A DNA stretch of 64,000 bases. Source: Glycomyces harbinensis. Lineage in GTDB: Bacteria; Actinomycetota; Actinomycetes; Mycobacteriales; Micromonosporaceae. Below the pieces are notes generated by a model, which saw nothing but the letters and a program-made list of their open reading frames with translations, searched no databases and was not told the DNA's origin. Made by a program: the position numbers and the translations under genes. Shown in pieces: positions 25,131 through 34,224 of the stretch; position 1 is the first letter of the stretch, and each line of letters begins with the position of its first letter. The stretch spans positions 248,001-312,000 of the forward strand of contig NZ_FNAD01000005.1 of the NCBI RefSeq assembly GCF_900101745.1. Reading direction: 5' to 3'.

Positions 25131-26792
25131 TCAGGTGGTGCGTTGGGCGTCGATCGCGGTCTCGGAGCCGGTGACGGTCATCAGGTCGTCCTGGAAGGTC
25201 ACCGAGATTGCCGCGTCACCGATGATGGGGTCGGCCGGGCGGTATTCGCCTTGGCTAGTGGGAACCAGCGTGAACGCGGGAGGGTCGGCGCCGTACTCGA
25301 CGGCGCCGATCTGGCCCTGCTCATCGAGGGCGTACCAGACCAGCATGTCGCCGTCTTGGCCGCTGACGCGCACGTAGGTGTGCAGTTCGCCGTCCTCGTC
25401 GGCGGTTCCGGCGAGCTCGATGTCGGTGAGGGGGCCGAGGTCGGTCTCGATCGCGGCGCGTTCGGCGCGGCCGACGGCGGAGTCGCTGTCCAGGAGTGTG
25501 AGGACGGCGTCCTCGTGGGCGGCGACGTCCTCGGCTGCGAAGTCGTCGGAGCCGAACATGGCGGCCACGGCGTCGGCGCCGTCGGCGGTGACGACGAGGC
25601 CGTCGTCGTCGGCGGCGACGGTGAGGGTCGAGCCCGAGTCGAGCGTGTAGACGCCTTCGCGCGCCTGGAGTTCGGCCGGGTCGACGTCGGCCCGCTCGTC
25701 CGGGACCTGGATCGGCTCGCCCGCGGCGAGAGCCGGAAGGACCACTTCCAGCAGCTCCTCCGGCAGGACGTCGTCGGTGTTGCTCGCGATCGTGATCGTC
25801 GTGCCGGTCTCGGGCAGCCAGGTCGTGACCGCGCTGTGCCCGGTGTCGCCGCCGCTTCCGGAGGCGCCCACGACCGGGACGCCGAGCATCTCCGGGCCGA
25901 TCCAGACTCAGCCGGGGATCTCGGAGGAGCCCTCGCCGTGGTCGAAACCGGTGCCCAGCAGCAGGTCCACCGCCTCAGGGGAGATGATCTCGCCCGCGAA
26001 CAGGGCCGTGGTCCAGTCGGCCAGTTCGCCGGCGGTCATCGCCAGGTCGCCGTTGCCCGCCATGGCCCAGTGCGGTCCGGCGAAGCCGCCCGACTCGGAC
26101 GCGGGCTCGCCGTCCGTGTAGCCGACGGCGCGCGGCCCGGACGGGACCGGTTCGCCGTCCCAGAACCCGCCGATGCGCCCGCCGGGGAGGGTGAGGACCT
26201 CCTCGGTCATGTACTCCCTATAGGACGATCCGGACTGCTCGTCCACAATGAGCGCCAGGAGCGAGTAGCCGGCGTTCGAGTAGAGGTACTCGCCGCCGGG
26301 CGGGAACGCCGACTCCAGGCCTCTGATGGCCGCTATCGCCTCCTCGCGGTCCAGCGGCCGGTGGTCGGCGCCGTGACCGCCTTCGAGGCCGCCCGTGTGC
26401 AGCAGCAGCTGCTCCACGGTGACGTCGGCGGCCGGTCCGCCCAGGCCGGGTAGGAGCGCGCCCGCCCGGTCGCCGAGCGCGAACACGCCCCGGTCCACGA
26501 GGTCCAGGACCGCCGCGGCGGTGAACGCCTTGCTGACCGACCCGATCCCGTACACGGTCGCGTCGGTGTTCGCGGTCCCGGCCGCGACGTCGGCCAGGCC
26601 GAACGCGGCCCGGCAGTCGAGGCCGCCGCCGTCGATCGCCACGGTCCCGCTGAAACCGGCGTCGGCCCAGGCGCTCAGCGCGGCGGCCAGGTCGGGGTCG
26701 CACGCGGCCTCCGCCGCCGGATTGGTATCCGAATTCGCGGTGCAGGCGGCCGCGAGCATCGCGACCGCCAGGATGGGAGAGATGCGCTTCAT
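25131..26792 (-). pseudogene. Beta-lactamase/DD-peptidase-family serine hydrolase, interrupted by TGA
   Basis: A single frame runs from ATG 26792 to 25131 except for one in-frame TGA at 25908-25910. The first part is a lipoprotein (MKRISPILAVAMLAAAC) with the SxxK motif SVSK and YSN, i.e. an active-site layout of class C beta-lactamase/transpeptidase relatives. The part after the stop (VWIGPEMLGV..GASGSGGDTGHS onwards) continues the same domain and a C-terminal beta domain. Both sides keep normal codon usage, so the nonsense change is recent, or a sequencing error. Translation could restart at 25889 but would lack the active site. Confidence 0.75.
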
Positions 26793-26981
26793 GGGCCGAA
26801 CGGTAGGGGCGGGGCCGTGAACCGGATGTAAACGAGCGGCACGCCTCCGCGAGGCCGGAGCCCGGAAGTACGCGGCACGGTTGTCGGGCCGTTGCACTCG
26901 GCCCTGATCGTGGCCGGCGTACCGCGGGCGTCGAGCCGTTCTCGGCCCGGGAACGCGGCCGCGTTCCCGGGCACGATGCCG

Positions 26982-27743
26982 TCAGCCTTGGCCGTCGAGC
27001 CATTCGTGGAATTCGGGGCCGGCGAGTTTTGCGTGCGGACTGGGCAGGAAGGCGCCCGCGGCGGCGAGGGCGGCGTCCGGCATGTCGGGGTCGTCGACAC
27101 CGACGACCTTGACGCCCCGGCGGGCGCCGAGGAGCGCGGCCGCCTCGGGCATGGTCTCCCTGCGCGGACCGGCGATCTCGGGGATCGGTGTCCCGGAGGG
27201 GTGCCGGGTCAGCGCGTCGGCGGCGAGGGCGATCAGTTCCTCGGCCACGGTGCGGGCGGCCACCAGTTGGGTCGGCAAGTTCGGGACGTAGGCGCAATCG
27301 CCTTGCCGCCAGTCCAAGAGCTGCTCGACGAACTCGTGGAACTGCGCGGCCCGCAGCAAGCGGGCGGGCAGCGGCCCAGACAAGTGGGTCTCCTCGTGAA
27401 CTTGCTGCGCGGCGATGAAGCCACCGGTGGCCTTGTCGGCACCGATGATGGAGGCGGCCACGATCCGGCCGACTCCGGCCCGCCGCCCGGCCTCGTGGAG
27501 GTTTCGGGTCGCGGTGCGGAAGAACTCGGCGGCAGCCTCCTGGTCGGAGGCGTGCCACGACGCGACATCGACGATGGCGTCGACCCCGGTCAGGGCCTCG
27601 TCGAGGCCTGCGCCGGTGATGACGTCCACGCCGGTGGCCCGGGACATCGGAACGACCTGGTGCCCTTGCTCGGTGAGGACGTCGACGACGTGGCGTCCCA
27701 GGCGCCCCGTCGCCCCTGCGACGGCGATCTTGTTGGTGCTCAT
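26982..27743 (-). CDS. NmrA-like NAD(P)-binding protein (atypical SDR), ECF41-associated
   Basis: 253 aa; the Rossmann motif VAGATGRLGRHV is at residues 8-19, with no Tyr-x3-Lys, as in NmrA/NAD-epimerase-like proteins. It is 13 nt after the AhpD-like gene and ends the operon read from the ECF41 promoter at 28308-28334. Genes of this kind (carboxymuconolactone decarboxylases, oxidoreductases, epimerases) are the known neighbours and targets of ECF41 sigma factors. Confidence 0.85.
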   Translation of the reverse strand: MSTNKIAVAGATGRLGRHVVDVLTEQGHQVVPMSRATGVDVITGAGLDEALTGVDAIVDVASWHASDQEAAAEFFRTATRNLHEAGRRAGVGRIVAASIIGADKATGGFIAAQQVHEETHLSGPLPARLLRAAQFHEFVEQLLDWRQGDCAYVPNLPTQLVAARTVAEELIALAADALTRHPSGTPIPEIAGPRRETMPEAAALLGARRGVKVVGVDDPDMPDAALAAAGAFLPSPHAKLAGPEFHEWLDGQG

Positions 27744-27756
27744 GGCCGCTGCCTTT

Positions 27757-28251
27757 CTATTCGCTGTAGTTCTGACCGGGAGGCATGCCGGGGATCGGTT
27801 TTGCGATGAGCGCGACGGGAGTGAAGAAGCCGATGTGGGCGAGCGCCATGACCAGGTCCCAAAGCCCCTTGTCGTCGTAGTGCGCGGCGGCTCTGGCGTG
27901 CATCTCGTCGGGGACCCGTTCGCCGATCGGGTTCGGGGACAGCACGGCTTCCACGAGCTCGAGCGCGACCCGCTCGGCGTCGGTGAAGCACGAAGCGGTC
28001 CGCCAGGTCGCGACGGCGGCGATCCGCTCTGCTCGTTCGCCGGCCGCTCGGAGGTTCGCCGAGTCGCGGACGGCGAAGTACGTGCTGCCGAGGATCTGGC
28101 CCGCGCGCAGCTCCATCAGTCGGACGGTGGACCGCGGGACACTGCTCTCCTCGACCATCGCGTGCAGCCCCCCGGCGAGGTCGGCCATGCCGGGGAGGAG
28201 CGGGAGGGGATTGGGCATGCGCGAGCGTGCTGGCGTGGCGGGTGTGTCCAT
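27757..28251 (-). CDS. AhpD/carboxymuconolactone decarboxylase-fold protein lacking the redox cysteines
   Basis: 164 aa; ATG at 28251 with GGAGACC upstream. Fold features are clear (MPNPLPLLPGMADLAGGL, VRLMELRAGQILGSTYFAVRDSANLR, FTDAERVALELVEAV). In AhpD relatives the middle segment reads NGCxYCxxxH; here it is LGSTYFAVR, so both cysteines and the histidine are replaced. Peroxidase chemistry is therefore unlikely. First gene after a perfect ECF41-type promoter, divergent from the sigma gene. Confidence 0.82.
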   Translation of the reverse strand: MDTPATPARSRMPNPLPLLPGMADLAGGLHAMVEESSVPRSTVRLMELRAGQILGSTYFAVRDSANLRAAGERAERIAAVATWRTASCFTDAERVALELVEAVLSPNPIGERVPDEMHARAAAHYDDKGLWDLVMALAHIGFFTPVALIAKPIPGMPPGQNYSE

Positions 28252-28307
28252 GGGTGGTCTCCTGTTCTGGTTTCCGGCCGGTGCCGGTGGCGTCCTTCTG
28301 GCCACGA

Positions 28308-28334
28308 GACGCCGGCAGCCCGGCTGCTGTGACA
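28308..28334 (-). promoter_or_regulatory. ECF41 promoter for the AhpD/NmrA operon
   Basis: On the minus strand TGTCACA (28334-28328), a 16-nt spacer, then CGTC (28311-28308), matching the known ECF41 pattern TGTCACA-N16-CGTC. Confidence 0.8.
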
Positions 28335-28369
28335 GCGGCGGCACTGTGACGAGGACCGCCGCCCGGGGC

Positions 28370-28396
28370 TGTCACAAAGCGATGGCGGTCGGCGTC
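28370..28396 (+). promoter_or_regulatory. ECF41 autoregulatory promoter
   Basis: TGTCACA (28370-28376), a 16-nt spacer and CGTC (28393-28396), upstream of the sigma gene. Same spacing as the divergent copy. Further TGTGAC words occur at 28345 and 28406. Confidence 0.8.
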
Positions 28397-28437
28397 ACGT
28401 GCGTGTGACAGTGCAGAGGACGAGGCGGGAGTCCGGA

Positions 28438-29373
28438 ATGAACCTGGGCGGCGAACGGGCTGGGGACGCGCGTGATGCCGCGACCGAGGTGTTCGTGGAC
28501 CATCGGAACCTGCTGTTCACCGTCGCTTACGAAATGCTCGGTTCGGCCGCCGACGCCGAAGACGTCCTGCAGGAGACCTGGCTGCGGTGGGTGGGAATCG
28601 ACCACGCGGCCGTCGGCGAGCAGCGCGCCTACCTGGTGCGGATCGCCACCCGGCTGGCGCTCGACCGGCTGCGGCAGCTCAGCCGCCGCCGGGAGACGTA
28701 CATCGGGCCGTGGCTGCCCGAGCCTTTGCTGACCGCACCTGACGTCGCCGAGGACGTCGAGCTCGCTGAGAGCGTCTCGATGGCGATGCTGCTGGTCCTG
28801 GAGACCCTCGGGCCGATCGAACGGGCGGTGTTCGTGCTGCGCGAGGTGTTCGGCCTGGGCTATGGCGAGATCGCCGAGGCCGTCGACAAGACCCCCGCCG
28901 CGGTCCGCCAGATCGCCCACCGGGCGCGGGCGCACGTCGCCGATCGCCGACCGCGCGGCACTGCCTCTCCGGCCGACACCCGGATCGCGCTCCAGGCCTT
29001 CCAGCGCGCGGTCGAGACCGGCGAGCTCCAGCAGCTCCTCGACATCCTCGCTCCCGACGTCGTCGCCCTGAGCGACGGCGGCGGTCTCCGGCACGCGCTA
29101 CCACACCCCGTGGTAGGCGCGGACGAAGTGGCCGGTCTCCTGGCGGTCGGCTGGTGGCGCCGCGATGCGGAACGTACGGTCGAGCAGGTGCAGGTGAACG
29201 GCGCCCCGGGACTCCTCGTCCGAATCGACGGGAAGATCGATGGCGTAGTCGCGGTTCGGATCGAGCACGGCCTCGTCACCGGTGCCTACCACGTCCGCAA
29301 TCCCGAGAAGCTCTCCCGTATGGAATCGGAAACCGACGTGCGCCGCTCGACCGGTTCACGCGCTCGGCGATAA
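28438..29373 (+). CDS. ECF41-group RNA polymerase sigma factor with SnoaL-like C-terminal domain
   Basis: 311 aa. Sigma region 2 (DHRNLLFTVAYEMLGSAADAEDVLQETWLRW) and region 4 (LETLGPIERAVFVLREVFGLGYGEIAEAVDKTPAAVRQI) are separated by the WLPEPLL motif typical of this group. Residues about 178-290 form a SnoaL-like extension with the group's GGG motif (LSDGGGLRHAL) that is known to modulate activity in place of an anti-sigma factor. It transcribes itself and the divergent AhpD/NmrA pair through the two promoters above. Confidence 0.93.
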   Translation: MNLGGERAGDARDAATEVFVDHRNLLFTVAYEMLGSAADAEDVLQETWLRWVGIDHAAVGEQRAYLVRIATRLALDRLRQLSRRRETYIGPWLPEPLLTAPDVAEDVELAESVSMAMLLVLETLGPIERAVFVLREVFGLGYGEIAEAVDKTPAAVRQIAHRARAHVADRRPRGTASPADTRIALQAFQRAVETGELQQLLDILAPDVVALSDGGGLRHALPHPVVGADEVAGLLAVGWWRRDAERTVEQVQVNGAPGLLVRIDGKIDGVVAVRIEHGLVTGAYHVRNPEKLSRMESETDVRRSTGSRARR

Positions 29374-29672
29374 AGCACGGTGCCCTCGAACACCACCGTC
29401 GAAGTCATAGACGAAGTCCTCGAAAACTCGCACCAACCTCTGCATCGCTCAATCATGCTGAACTGGACCCGGAGCAGCCGACGCGATTTCGCCTGATGCG
29501 ATCGAGGGGTACGCAGCCTCAAGGTCGCTCCTCCGAAGACTCATCACCTTGCTCGGGTGATGGCAACTCCCTGAACGACGAAACGCCCCAAATCCGCTTG
29601 CCGCACAGGCATGCCTCTGATGGGATGGCACGCACGGCGCCGCTACCAGCGCGAGCCCGAGACGGAGTCGCC

Positions 29673-30716
29673 ATGTCGGAGAACAACCCCGCCCAGACCA
29701 TACTCGAATCCACCGCAACGACGGCGCTGGCCGAATACGACCTCCCCGGGCCGCTTTACGTGGCGCCGATCCGCGTCCTGAACAACAGCGTCCACGAGGT
29801 GATCGCAGGCGACGGAAGTCGATACGCACTGCGCGTCCACCGGCCCGGGGCCCGGTGCAGTGACCACACACTCGCCGAACTGACCTTCCTTGCCGATGTC
29901 CACGCGCGATTGGCGTCCGAGCGCATCACGGTCCCCACACCAGTACCCGCCGCCGACGGCAGGCTCCTCGTATCCCTCACGTTGCCGCAGGAAACGACCA
30001 GTGACGCACACGTTGAAGCACACTGCGATCTCCTCACCTGGGTCGACGGCAAAGTGCGCCGACCGGGCAGCGGACTCGGCGCTCGCGGTGTCTATCAGCT
30101 TGGCCGGGCTCTCGCCCAGCTCCACCACGTTGCCGAAAACTATGCGCCCGCAATGGGGTTCACCTTGCCGACCTGGGATGCCGCAGGCATGTTCACTGCT
30201 GAGCGCTCGCCCTACAACTCCGGGCCGATCGGCGAGTTCCTGCGCGGCGAGGACCTGGCCCTGTTCCAAGAGGTCGCCGAACAGACAGCCGCCGTCTTCT
30301 CTGCACTCGGCAACGGCGGCGAGTCATTCGGCCTGATCCACAACGACTTCATCCTCGGCAACTGCCACACTGTTCGCCGCCGCCCTTACAGCTGGGACGT
30401 GGGAGTCCTGGACTTCGACGACTGCGGCTGGGGCCACTACCTCTACGACCTCGCGCCCGTCATGGGCAACCTGAGCGACTACGCCCATTTCGAAGAGCTC
30501 AAGCGGGCCTTCCTCACCGGGTACCGCATTGTCCGACCCCTGCCCGAAGACCTCGAGACCCATCTGCCGGTCCTCATGGCCGCACGCCATGCGAGCCAAT
30601 GCCTGTGGGCCGCCGGGCTAGCTCGCCGCCCCGGAGTCCAGGAACTCGACACCACCGCCCACATCACCTACCGCATGGCCGAAGTCCGCCGCTGCCTCGC
30701 CCTCGGCCGACGATAG
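29673..30716 (+). CDS. Aminoglycoside phosphotransferase (APH)-family kinase
   Basis: 347 aa; ACGGAG precedes the ATG at 29673. Kinase-like fold with catalytic loop HNDFILGN (residues about 228-235) and metal-binding DFDDCG (about 250-255). The N-lobe lacks an obvious P-loop Lys motif beyond YALRVHRPG. Substrate could be an antibiotic, homoserine/choline-like alcohol or other small molecule. The 299-bp gap before it (29374-29672) holds no visible gene. The end overlaps the convergent membrane gene by about 49 bp. Confidence 0.8.
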   Translation: MSENNPAQTILESTATTALAEYDLPGPLYVAPIRVLNNSVHEVIAGDGSRYALRVHRPGARCSDHTLAELTFLADVHARLASERITVPTPVPAADGRLLVSLTLPQETTSDAHVEAHCDLLTWVDGKVRRPGSGLGARGVYQLGRALAQLHHVAENYAPAMGFTLPTWDAAGMFTAERSPYNSGPIGEFLRGEDLALFQEVAEQTAAVFSALGNGGESFGLIHNDFILGNCHTVRRRPYSWDVGVLDFDDCGWGHYLYDLAPVMGNLSDYAHFEELKRAFLTGYRIVRPLPEDLETHLPVLMAARHASQCLWAAGLARRPGVQELDTTAHITYRMAEVRRCLALGRR

Positions 30717-31984
30717 TTCGTGCCGCACGGCTGCAGGCGGATTCGGCACGCGACCGATAATTCTCGCAGCTGCATGAGCATCGCTGAATCGAATCCAGAG
30801 TACTCGTCTATCCACCAGGGCAGATCGACTCCCCGAGGGGGTTTCTCGAGGTCGATGCCATGGAACTCTACCCAGCCCTTGTTTCCTCCGGAAAGCTCAA
30901 ACTTAAGTACTCCTCCGCTGAATTCCGAGCCCCTGAAATGGAAGTCGACCTTCTTGCAGAGTGAATTCACCCTGAATGTCCCGCCGTGGAACTCTGCTCC
31001 CCATGCGGAGAAGTGCCCGCTCTCAATACTGCCCTGATCAAAATCGACTAGGCCACCGTAAAGCTCGAGCGCATCAAACGCGAACGTGACACCTCTGGTT
31101 CTCACGGATTTGAATCTGATCTCAGAGCTATGTATCTTCGCGCCCGAGAACGAGATTTTTCCGCCAGGCAAGCCAAAGGTCTCATCAAATTCAATTACCG
31201 TCCTCGAAAGTTTGCAATGTGAAAAATCAATCACGGATTCACGGGCGGGACTATTTCTGAATATCAATTGCGAGTCGATCAAGTTTGCATGAGAGAGATT
31301 TAGCTTGTCGATATGTGAAATAGAGAACTCGTATCTGAGGCCCGTCCAGTTTTCGGTGGCGCCGGCGAGGGGATCTAGTCTTTTTCGAATTTCCGCAATT
31401 GCGAACTTTTGAAGTCGATAGGAGGAGTTGGATTCCAAATCAGTATCCGTACTGGTCGGATTTATATCGCCTTCCGAGGGAGCGGCGCTGGTGCGCAAGG
31501 GCTTCTGAATGAATGCGCACAACAGGTCGACGCACATCTGTCGCTGCTCCGGCCAATCATCTGCCAAAGCCGCGAGTGCGATGATGCCCGCGGTCTGCGA
31601 CATCTCGGCTTCTTCCCCCAGCTGCGCGCTTGCTTCCCTAAACCGGTCGTGCATCAGTCTTACGTCTTCGCGCCGCTCTTCTCGCTCACCAAGCTGCTGG
31701 CGACGGTACGTCACAACAAGCGCAACTACTCCACCGATCCCACCGGTAACGAGAAGGGAGACCTTGATCAATTCCAAGCGAGCAGACTCACCTGAGATCG
31801 GAGGTAGCGAAGGTCCGCCCGCCACAGACCACAAGATTCCTCCGGCAACTACTGCACTCCCAGCAGCGAGGGCCAATACGAGCAGCACGTGGGCCAGCAA
31901 GGGGCGTTGGGTCCACTGAGCGTTGATCCATCGCAAGGAAGCCCTCGCCCACTTGAGGAGTGAATTCGGCTCATGCTTTCCCAT
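30668..31984 (-). CDS. Two-helix membrane protein with pentapeptide-like beta region
   Basis: 438 aa, with markedly lower GC than the neighbours. Two N-terminal membrane segments (HVLLVLALAAGSAVVAGGIL and VSLLVTGGIGGVVALVV) are followed by a charged coiled coil (GEREERREDVRLMHDRFREA). The region from about residue 215 repeats hydrophobic-x-F-x-G/S-x units (LNLSHANLIDS, ISFSGAKIHSSEIRF, FHFRGSEFSGGVLKF), suggesting a right-handed beta-helix facing the cytoplasm. Function unknown; such proteins are common orphan genes in actinomycete accessory DNA. ATG 31984 is chosen, with TTG 31990 possible. The gap 31985-32175 shows no gene. Confidence 0.8.
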   Translation of the reverse strand: MGKHEPNSLLKWARASLRWINAQWTQRPLLAHVLLVLALAAGSAVVAGGILWSVAGGPSLPPISGESARLELIKVSLLVTGGIGGVVALVVTYRRQQLGEREERREDVRLMHDRFREASAQLGEEAEMSQTAGIIALAALADDWPEQRQMCVDLLCAFIQKPLRTSAAPSEGDINPTSTDTDLESNSSYRLQKFAIAEIRKRLDPLAGATENWTGLRYEFSISHIDKLNLSHANLIDSQLIFRNSPARESVIDFSHCKLSRTVIEFDETFGLPGGKISFSGAKIHSSEIRFKSVRTRGVTFAFDALELYGGLVDFDQGSIESGHFSAWGAEFHGGTFRVNSLCKKVDFHFRGSEFSGGVLKFELSGGNKGWVEFHGIDLEKPPRGVDLPWWIDEYSGFDSAMLMQLRELSVACRIRLQPCGTNYRRPRARQRRTSAMR

Positions 31985-32175
31985 ATGCAATGTTTACAGC
32001 ACCAGCAGGAGGATTCACTGGCCAGGGATGAAAGATTTACTCAGCGAGGTCGGTCGCTCCAGACCTTGGCCGCTGGACCGCCGTCCACCCACGCCGTCAC
32101 TGTGAGGCGCACCAGACAAGCGCATGCGAGAGGCCGTTGCAGAGAGGCAGGGCCTCGACCTCGGACCGGCCCCGG

Positions 32176-32767
32176 CTCGATGAAGCGGTCGCGACGGTGG
32201 CACCGTTCCTGGAACTGCTCGCACGGCCCCGTGCACTCTACGAGTCGTTCTCCGAGGACGAGCGGAAAACCTCAACACGATCTGCTTTACCTGCCTCCAC
32301 CTGGACACCGACGCTGACCGACGGGCCAGGGTGATCAGGGGTGGGGTTTCGGAGTCCATCGCGCCGCTCATCGCGTTCAGGGACCGGGAACGCCGAAACG
32401 GCACCTGCCCGGAGGCTGGTGCCGCTTTCTCTAAGGGTCAGCGTTCAAGTCTGAACCCTGTGGTGGAGGTACTTAACGCTTATTCGCACACGTTTCCGCA
32501 GTTCAGGGCCCTGCGATCCGACCTGGCGAACCATGCGAAACCCAACACGAAAAGCCAGAGATGCAGTTCGGGTGCCGTAACTCCGGTGCGGCCGGCACCG
32601 CGTCCGCTCCGCAAACGCCTGGCCCCGCAGGACCGGCAACGAGCCATCGAAACTACTTCGCCGAGGCACTCCAGAAGGACCTCGCCACGCGGTATGAGCT
32701 CGGCCTTTCGAGTGTGAAGACCATCCTCCGCGAGGCTGGGGCTCGGAAGTACACGCTGCGGACATGA
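32176..32767 (+). pseudogene. C-terminal remnant of a large serine recombinase, two frameshifts
   Basis: Three frames join into one recognisable tail. LDEAVATVAPFLELLARPRALYES from 32176 resembles the helical region before the end of serine integrases. The frame shifts near 32265 (ENLNTICFTCLHLDTD) and runs through VEVLNAYSHTF. A 1-nt deletion near 32656, seen against the intact relative at 38150-38180, moves to the last frame, ending RYELGLSSVKTILREAG, a helix-turn-helix. No catalytic N-terminal domain remains. Low complexity of selection suggests an old integration event. Confidence 0.5.
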
Positions 32768-32884
32768 CCGAGCGTTATCGCCGCCCGGTCCCGGCCGACC
32801 GGGTGGCGAGAGCCTGCGCCGGCAGCGCCGGGCCTCGCGAGACCCGTCATATCGGTGCTGGTACGGCGGCGGAAGTTCGTGATG

Positions 32885-33600
32885 TCATGACGGCTGGTGG
32901 TCGCCGCGTCGCTGGTAGTGGGATCGGCGGGCTTGCTCGTTGTGGTCGCATATCCACTCGGACCAGTGATTGTGAAAGTCGTCGTGGTGGACGGCGCGGG
33001 TGATCTCGCCGTAGAGGCAGGCGAGGCCGGTCAGTGTCAAGCGGCTGCCGGCGGCCTGGGCCCGTTGGTGGGCGATCGCGGTCGCGCAGGCCGCGACGAG
33101 GGCGAGGGTGATCCAGCGGCGGACCGAGATCCAAGTGCGCATTTGGTGCTCGTCGAGTCCGAAGCAGCCCTTGGCGTCTTGAAAGGTGGTCTCGATCGGC
33201 CCGCGGAGCCCGGCGATGCGGATCAGCCGAGCGAGCCCGGCGCCGGTGGCGGCCTCGGGCAGGAAGGTCAGGTAGTAGGCGTACTCGTCCTTGCGGCGGT
33301 TCCATCTGACCAGGAGCCCTCGTTCGCCTGCGGCCCCGGCCGAGTCGAGGGCGAGGTAGCCCCAGGCGTAGACCCGCTGCCCGCGGGAACCGGCCCCGGC
33401 AGAGCGGTCGGACCAGTTCCGGGTCGGAATGGCCTCGGCGAGGTGTTCGACCCGCTCGGCCTCGATCGCGGGATCGGTCCGAGCCTGGTGGTCTTTGCCG
33501 ACTTCGCGCACGTAGGCGATGCCCTCAGATTCGGCGGTGGCCCGCAGCGGCTCCGACCTGCCGTAGACGGCGTCAACGGCGAGGGCCGTCGCAGTGAACG
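32885..33600 (-). pseudogene. IS701-type transposase, C-terminal part only
   Basis: The frame is readable from about 33600 (ALAVDAVYGRSEPLR) to the stop at 32885. It has the middle DAVYG, YVREVGKDHQ, and the catalytic Glu region IETTFQDAKGCFGLDEHQMRTW. The N-terminal half with the first Asp is missing; upstream sequence turns into the oppositely oriented nucleotidyltransferase gene near 33600-33620. The remnant cannot be active. Confidence 0.7.
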
Positions 33601-33634
33601 CAGTGCTCGGCAGCTTCGGCTGATCGGTGAAACG

Positions 33635-34129
33635 GTGGCGATCGCGAAGACCCTCGGGGTGGAGATCTGGCTCCGCGGGGGCTGGGCCATGGACCTCTTA
33701 ATCGGCGAGCCCACGCGAGACCATGAAGACATCGACTGGTTCGCCTGGTCGGCGGATGCCGCGACGCTGACCCGCGGGCTGTTGCGTTCCGGCTATGAAC
33801 CCCTGTCCGGTCCAGCTGCTGGCCAGCAGCTCGATTTCGGCAAGCAGGGTGAGGAGAGCAGTTTCGCGCTCTTGGACAAGGACCGGCTCGATCGCGTGGT
33901 GGTCGCCGGCGGCCCCTGGGCCGGGGAACGGTGGCCCGAAGACATGCTTGAGGGTTCGTCCGGCCGTATCGGTGCGCTGCGATGCGGGATCATCAGTCCC
34001 CGCAGCCAGATCGAGATCAAGCAGATGATGCCGGTCTGGGCACTGGGCCGGCCTCGTCGCAAGAAGGACGCCGATGACATCACCCGCCTGGCGGCGGTCC
34101 TGCAAGAGCAGCACATTTGCCCACAGTGA
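33635..34129 (+). CDS. Aminoglycoside/lincosamide nucleotidyltransferase-like protein, possibly 5'-truncated
   Basis: 164 aa from GTG at 33635; the frame is open further upstream (SARQLRLIGETV), which may be the original N-terminus whose start was lost at the transposase junction. The motif LRGGWAMDLLIG, then TRDHEDIDWF is the GGWAxDxxxG..TRxHxDxD active site of the AadB/Lnu-like antibiotic nucleotidyltransferases. It lies entirely inside the IS ends, as a passenger gene. Substrate and expression are unknown. Confidence 0.7.
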   Translation: MAIAKTLGVEIWLRGGWAMDLLIGEPTRDHEDIDWFAWSADAATLTRGLLRSGYEPLSGPAAGQQLDFGKQGEESSFALLDKDRLDRVVVAGGPWAGERWPEDMLEGSSGRIGALRCGIISPRSQIEIKQMMPVWALGRPRRKKDADDITRLAAVLQEQHICPQ

Positions 34130-34224
34130 GCCCCAGCCCGACCCGCCAGCCCGTCACACAACGAACTTCCGCCGCCGTACTAGGCCGTTCGGATCGCTTT
34201 CACGGTGGCGGTAGGTTGTCTGCC

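Larger units (their letters stand above)
32861..34180. mobile_element. Decayed IS (IS701-like) with perfect 20-bp terminal repeats and a captured nucleotidyltransferase gene
   Basis: GTACGGCGGCGGAAGTTCGT (32861-32880) is exactly inverted at 34161-34180, and similarity continues inward imperfectly for about 15 bp. The 1.32-kb unit holds the C-terminal half of a DDE transposase on the minus strand and a nucleotidyltransferase reading the other way into the right end. No clear target duplication is seen at the outer flanks. Confidence 0.65.

Noticed and set aside
25131..26792. Selenocysteine or programmed readthrough at the TGA of the serine hydrolase
   Set aside because: No SECIS-like hairpin or selenoprotein context, and the codon is not at an active-site Cys position; a nonsense mutation is simpler.
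29374..29672. Possible small gene between the ECF41 sigma gene and the APH-family kinase
   Set aside because: Short frames only, without a ribosome site or protein-like composition.
32897..34129. 410-aa plus-strand frame spanning the IS
   Set aside because: Its first 240 codons are antisense to the transposase remnant; only the part from about 33600 has the nucleotidyltransferase motifs.
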